DNA from: Alphaproteobacteria bacterium
GTDB lineage: Bacteria; Pseudomonadota; Alphaproteobacteria; Rs-D84
Length of the DNA: 64,000 nt
NCBI GenBank assembly: GCA_017409215.1
Contig: JAFQTD010000023.1
Coordinates: 62,001 to 126,000 of the forward strand
Direction: 5' to 3'
The notes beneath the pieces are model-generated. The model saw nothing but the letters and a program-made list of their open reading frames with translations, was not told the origin of the DNA and ran no database searches. The position numbers and the translations under genes are program-made. Position 1 is the first letter of the stretch. Each line of letters opens with the position of its first letter. Shown in pieces: positions 60,642 through 64,000 of this stretch.

Positions 60642-61967
60642 TTAGCGTGTATTTTGTTTGTTTATTTTATTTAATTTAGATTGTATTGCATAAATTTTCT
60701 CGTTATGAATTGCGCGATGCAACGAGTCAATAGTGTGCATTGTTTGTTGTTTTTCTGCCAACTGTTTTTTTATGCAGTCTATTTTTGCAAATATTTCTGA
60801 ATAATTTTTATCCAGCTCAATTTGTTGATTCATAAGGTTATGAAGGTCAATCCACTGTTTTTGCAGTTTTGGGTTTGTCCAAACAAATTCCGTATTGTCA
60901 TCAGCCTCATATACTACATCTGCACTCAATGCGTGTGCATAACTTGCCAATTCATAGATAGAGCTGCCCAATGACAATGGAAAAAAATGCTCATCGACTT
61001 CGCCATACGCGTTGTACCATTTTTGAATTTGCTGATTAATTATATTCAGTTGTTCTCGTGTTAACGAATTATGCAATTTGAATTTTTTATCTTTTCTAAC
61101 CAAAAAAAACAAGTATGATTTTGCCTGATTCAGGTCAATCTCCAGATTGTATATATCATCGTTGATAGTATTCAATACAGATTGTGTGGCCCCAGCAATT
61201 GGTTTTGTTTGCTTTGCTGTTTCCAATTGTTCTGTCGCATTTATTTTTTGGCTGGTCATATTTTGTTTTTTTGCCAAATTATTTCGCGCATTAATATATG
61301 TTGCATACAGAGAATCTACAACATCATCCTGTTGTATTTCTGCTGCGTTTGGAATACTTGGTGCGCGGTAAACAATTGGTTCAAAATCATTTGCAGATAT
61401 AAGCAAGACGGTATTTGATTTTACAAACGGTCTTTCAAGTCCTGTTGAATCCAACGCATTAACAGGATTGGTGATTATGCCGGATTGTGATGTTAAAAAC
61501 GGGGTTGAAAAATTTTGTGTTTCAGAATTATGATTAGCAAAAGCCATAGCGCACGCCCAAAAATCAACCAGACTGCTGTTTGGTGTCAATACGATGTCGT
61601 GCATATTCCGTCCCATCAAGAAATTTTTGGCATTAATCATATCATTGTTTGTAACAGAATAAACGGTATCCCTTTTGAATGGAAATGATTGAATCATCTC
61701 GTTCAGTCTATTGATTTCAGAATCAGTAAAGAATTCCTGCAGGGGGTGATGTTTTATTTGTTCATTTAGTACTTTGTTGTATTCTGTATATAATGCCTTA
61801 TCACGCTGTTTTATAAAATCCCCTAATTCTTTTTTTGCTTTATTGTAGCTGGCTTGTGCTTTTTTCTGCTCTTTTACTTGTCGTGGTGTGCACACGTTCA
61901 TAGCAATTGCCAGACAGGTCGCCAAAAGCGCAACCCTAGAAGTGCGAATTAAAGTATCTTTTTTCAT
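60642..61967 (-). CDS. large unknown protein with N-terminal signal or anchor
   Basis: 441 residues. The N-terminus MKKDTLIRTSRVALLATCLAIAMNVC is a signal peptide or anchor, possibly with a lipobox-like cysteine (MNVC). The rest is largely helical and coiled-coil-like, with many K/E/Q/N residues (VCTPRQVKEQKKAQASYNKAKKEL; QIELDKNYSEIFAKIDCIKKQLAEKQQ). Probably periplasmic or surface-attached. It ends 7 bases before the MYNIIKK gene and is probably co-transcribed. Confidence 0.65.
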   Translation of the reverse strand: MKKDTLIRTSRVALLATCLAIAMNVCTPRQVKEQKKAQASYNKAKKELGDFIKQRDKALYTEYNKVLNEQIKHHPLQEFFTDSEINRLNEMIQSFPFKRDTVYSVTNNDMINAKNFLMGRNMHDIVLTPNSSLVDFWACAMAFANHNSETQNFSTPFLTSQSGIITNPVNALDSTGLERPFVKSNTVLLISANDFEPIVYRAPSIPNAAEIQQDDVVDSLYATYINARNNLAKKQNMTSQKINATEQLETAKQTKPIAGATQSVLNTINDDIYNLEIDLNQAKSYLFFLVRKDKKFKLHNSLTREQLNIINQQIQKWYNAYGEVDEHFFPLSLGSSIYELASYAHALSADVVYEADDNTEFVWTNPKLQKQWIDLHNLMNQQIELDKNYSEIFAKIDCIKKQLAEKQQTMHTIDSLHRAIHNEKIYAIQSKLNKINKQNTR

Positions 61968-62047
61968 TTAAATCTCCCTGTTTTTGTTATACATCACACA
62001 ATAATATATAGTACAAAAATAGTGGTCGTCAACACAAAGAATGTTTT

Positions 62048-62173
62048 TTAATAAATAGGATAGTTTCGTGGGAAAGAAGCATCTGGTCGAACTAAATCAG
62101 ACTTCACACCACAGCCTGCAATGCTGGTTGCAACAATAAATATAATAAAAATTGCACAAAGAAATCGTTTCAT
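62048..62173 (-). CDS. small lipoprotein (LptM/YifL-like)
   Basis: 41 residues: signal peptide MKRFLCAIFIIFIVATS, lipobox IAGC, then GVKSDLVRPDASFPRNYPIY. The pattern CGxKxDLxxPD..FPRxYP is that of the tiny outer-membrane lipoproteins related to LptM, which assist LptD assembly in enterobacteria. The role here is inference from the motif. Confidence 0.65.
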   Translation of the reverse strand: MKRFLCAIFIIFIVATSIAGCGVKSDLVRPDASFPRNYPIY

Positions 62174-62222
62174 ACTTTTATTATACAGCCTTGTGAAACA
62201 AAAAGTCAAACACATTAGGCGC

Positions 62223-62660
62223 TTAATGTTGGTAATTTTTAAAGTTCAGAATGAAATTCTGAATTTTTATTCGATTGTCCTGCAGAGATAATTCGTTGTT
62301 TTGTCGCTGTTTTGCAAGTTTTACGATACCTGCAAACCGATAATCCAAAACCCAGTTAATCACACTTGTTGTCCCAGATTGCCTTGCATACAATTTGCAT
62401 TTTGTTTGTGCCAACAGTACAGGCTGTTTTTGATTATGTTTCAGGTAAATCTGTCCATAATCGCGCCCCGATTTATAAAATGGCTGTACGATTTTCAATG
62501 TATATTTACCAGTTATCGTGGTCGCGGTAAAATTAATTGTTTTATTTGTTTTGTTGTTTTCTACATCAAAAACAGTGCTTTTATCTGTAATAAAAGCCCT
62601 TGCTGCATCTGTAAAATCATACAGATCAAAGGAATCTTCAAAATCATTAATCATTTTCAT
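62223..62660 (-). CDS. hypothetical protein
   Basis: 145 residues, not recognised. Predominantly polar with a beta-rich middle (TINFTATTITGKYTLKIVQPFY). No signal peptide. It stands alone between the small lipoprotein and the ATPase genes. Confidence 0.55.
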   Translation of the reverse strand: MKMINDFEDSFDLYDFTDAARAFITDKSTVFDVENNKTNKTINFTATTITGKYTLKIVQPFYKSGRDYGQIYLKHNQKQPVLLAQTKCKLYARQSGTTSVINWVLDYRFAGIVKLAKQRQNNELSLQDNRIKIQNFILNFKNYQH

Positions 62661-62735
62661 TGTTAGTACTTATATCACAAAAAAATCGCTTTGTCAATAT
62701 ATTTCAGGTCGTATAGTACATATATCTCTGTTTAA

Positions 62736-64000
62736 TTATCTGCGTATCAGTCTATACGCATAATTGACAGGTATGATAATCAATGCCATCAAGAATACAT
62801 ATAACCATTCTGTTGCTGTCAAGGGTGACAATTGCAAAACCGCCCCTCCGAAACGCACTGCAAAGACAGTTGACAAGACTATTCCAACAGCAACAATTAT
62901 AAACATTGGATTTTTCATTATGCCTGAAAACAGATTAAGTTTATCTGTTCTGACGCAAAATCCATTAACCACCGCCATAATAATAAGTAATGCAAATCTT
63001 GCGGACATATATGTATTTTCTTGTTGGAACATTCCGCGCCAATGCAGCATTTCTAGCAGTCCAAAGACCACACAGAACCCCAGGGTTGTCCATATTATCT
63101 GTGCAATAACACTTTTTGACAACAGCGGGCTATGTTTTCCTTTGGTTGGTTCTATCATGTATTCTTTGTGTGGTGGTTCACCACCAAACGCCAAGGAATT
63201 CAAGCTGTCCATTACAATATTAACTATCAGTATTTGTACCGCAGTAAATGCATCTATACCAAAAAATATCGGGTACAGAATACTTAGTATCACCAGTGAA
63301 AAATTAATAGGTAATTGAAAACGCAAGAAGTTAACAACATTATGGACAAATGTTCTGCCCAATAAAATACAATTTGCAATCGACAAGAAATTGTTATCAG
63401 TAATAATAATATCGCCTGCTTCTTTTGATACATCGGTTCCATCACCCATTGCAAATCCAACATCTGCACCTTTCAGGGCAGGGGCATCATTTGTGCCGTC
63501 ACCACACATTCCAATACATTTATTCATTGATTGTGCCAGATGGACGACCCTTAATTTAGTACTTGGCGTTGCGCGTGCAATGACCTTTATTTTCGACAAA
63601 GATTTTTTTGCGTCTTTGTCAGACAATTTATCAAATTCGGCCGCCGTAAGTGCGACATCTGATTCATTGCTGATGATACCACAGTCAATGGCGATTGCCT
63701 GTGCAGTGTCCAGATTATCCCCTGTAATCATCATTACCTGAACCTTTGATTTGTTTAGTGTTTTTATAACATCGTCTACACCAGTTCTGATTTGGTCGCG
63801 CAAAGCCACCAAAGAAATCAAGGTCAAATCATCTGGTAATTTGTCATTTTTGACCCAATTTTTGCTGAATGCTGTTGCGACCAATCGCATAGACTTTTTT
63901 GCATTTTCTTTTATTAATTTATTTATCAATTTTTTATCTAGTTTTTTTATTGTTCCGTTATCATCGATATAATTCTGCGTTTTTGCCAATATTATTTCTG
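62736..64000 (-). CDS. P-type cation ATPase, Ca2+ (PMCA-like), 5' end missing
   Basis: The frame stays open to the right edge (EIILAKTQNY...), so the start lies outside; about 421 residues of the C-terminal half are present. TGDN near residue 95, CGDGTNDAPALKGADVGFAMG near 165 (hinge motif) and then membrane helices including IVNIVMDSLNSLAFGGEPP, which resembles the M6 ion-site segment of type IIB Ca2+-ATPases. The phosphorylated DKTGT is not in the window. It would pump Ca2+ across the inner membrane. Confidence 0.9.
   Translation of the reverse strand, partial: EIILAKTQNYIDDNGTIKKLDKKLINKLIKENAKKSMRLVATAFSKNWVKNDKLPDDLTLISLVALRDQIRTGVDDVIKTLNKSKVQVMMITGDNLDTAQAIAIDCGIISNESDVALTAAEFDKLSDKDAKKSLSKIKVIARATPSTKLRVVHLAQSMNKCIGMCGDGTNDAPALKGADVGFAMGDGTDVSKEAGDIIITDNNFLSIANCILLGRTFVHNVVNFLRFQLPINFSLVILSILYPIFFGIDAFTAVQILIVNIVMDSLNSLAFGGEPPHKEYMIEPTKGKHSPLLSKSVIAQIIWTTLGFCVVFGLLEMLHWRGMFQQENTYMSARFALLIIMAVVNGFCVRTDKLNLFSGIMKNPMFIIVAVGIVLSTVFAVRFGGAVLQLSPLTATEWLYVFLMALIIIPVNYAYRLIRR

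Overview
The window looks like an accessory-rich stretch of an A+T-rich, uncultured gut-type alphaproteobacterial chromosome. The taxonomic call is inference. It rests on two small repressors (22981-23598) whose helix-turn-helix matches the N-terminus of alphaproteobacterial LexA-like S24 repressors, and on general gene style. Some segments are visibly richer in G+C and look foreign: an archaeal-type aspartyl-tRNA synthetase with a T-box leader (17.4-19.1 kb) and a Firmicutes-style UvrX/YolD pair (51.5-53.1 kb).

Layout. 1-4.6 kb: the end of a BREX operon (partial pglZ, brxL, then an ankyrin-repeat protein). 5.0-15.4 kb: an apparent island between two ~235-bp direct repeats, each carrying a promoter plus the 5' half of a tRNA-Asn gene cut at the anticodon loop. 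It holds a helicase-nuclease protein (candidate defence gene), a broken small gene, and an NAD salvage operon (pncB, nicotinamidase, radical SAM protein, nadE, DUF5662 protein, NrtR regulator). 15.4-17.3 kb: acetyltransferase, nucleotidyltransferase and P-loop kinase on the minus strand. 17.4-19.1 kb: T-box plus AspRS. 19.1-24.2 kb: a family of small cysteine-rich 'MSFTQ' paralogues with copied 5' leaders, a Fic protein with palindromic operators, an inverted pair of lipoprotein genes and two HTH genes. 24.3-29.1 kb: radical SAM protein, GNATs, an HExxH protein and a histidine-phosphatase/ADP-ribosyltransferase-like fusion. 29.1-37.6 kb: a long minus-strand array of peptidase- or effector-like genes ending at an ABC exporter. 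37.9-43.1 kb: cassette-like repeats, a glycosyltransferase, a ruined integrase, a tRNA-Thr 3' scar and truncated genes. 43.1-51 kb: a minus-strand cluster (glycosyltransferase, alpha/beta hydrolase, PcfJ-like protein, HD hydrolase, radical SAM/SPASM enzyme), then glycan-type genes. 53.2-56.2 kb: a type II restriction-modification system with a fused double adenine methylase and an HNH nuclease. 56.5-64 kb: tRNA-Thr, a U32 hydroxylase/peptidase, an HNH-like protein, two large unknowns, a tiny lipoprotein and a P-type calcium ATPase running off the end.

Common themes are phage defence (BREX, helicase-nuclease, R-M, possibly the HNH-like protein), NAD metabolism under its own regulator, and repeated recombination. 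The recombination marks are tRNA-derived scars, direct repeats flanking inserted segments, and eight copies of a GCATCACAC-type repeat next to accessory genes.
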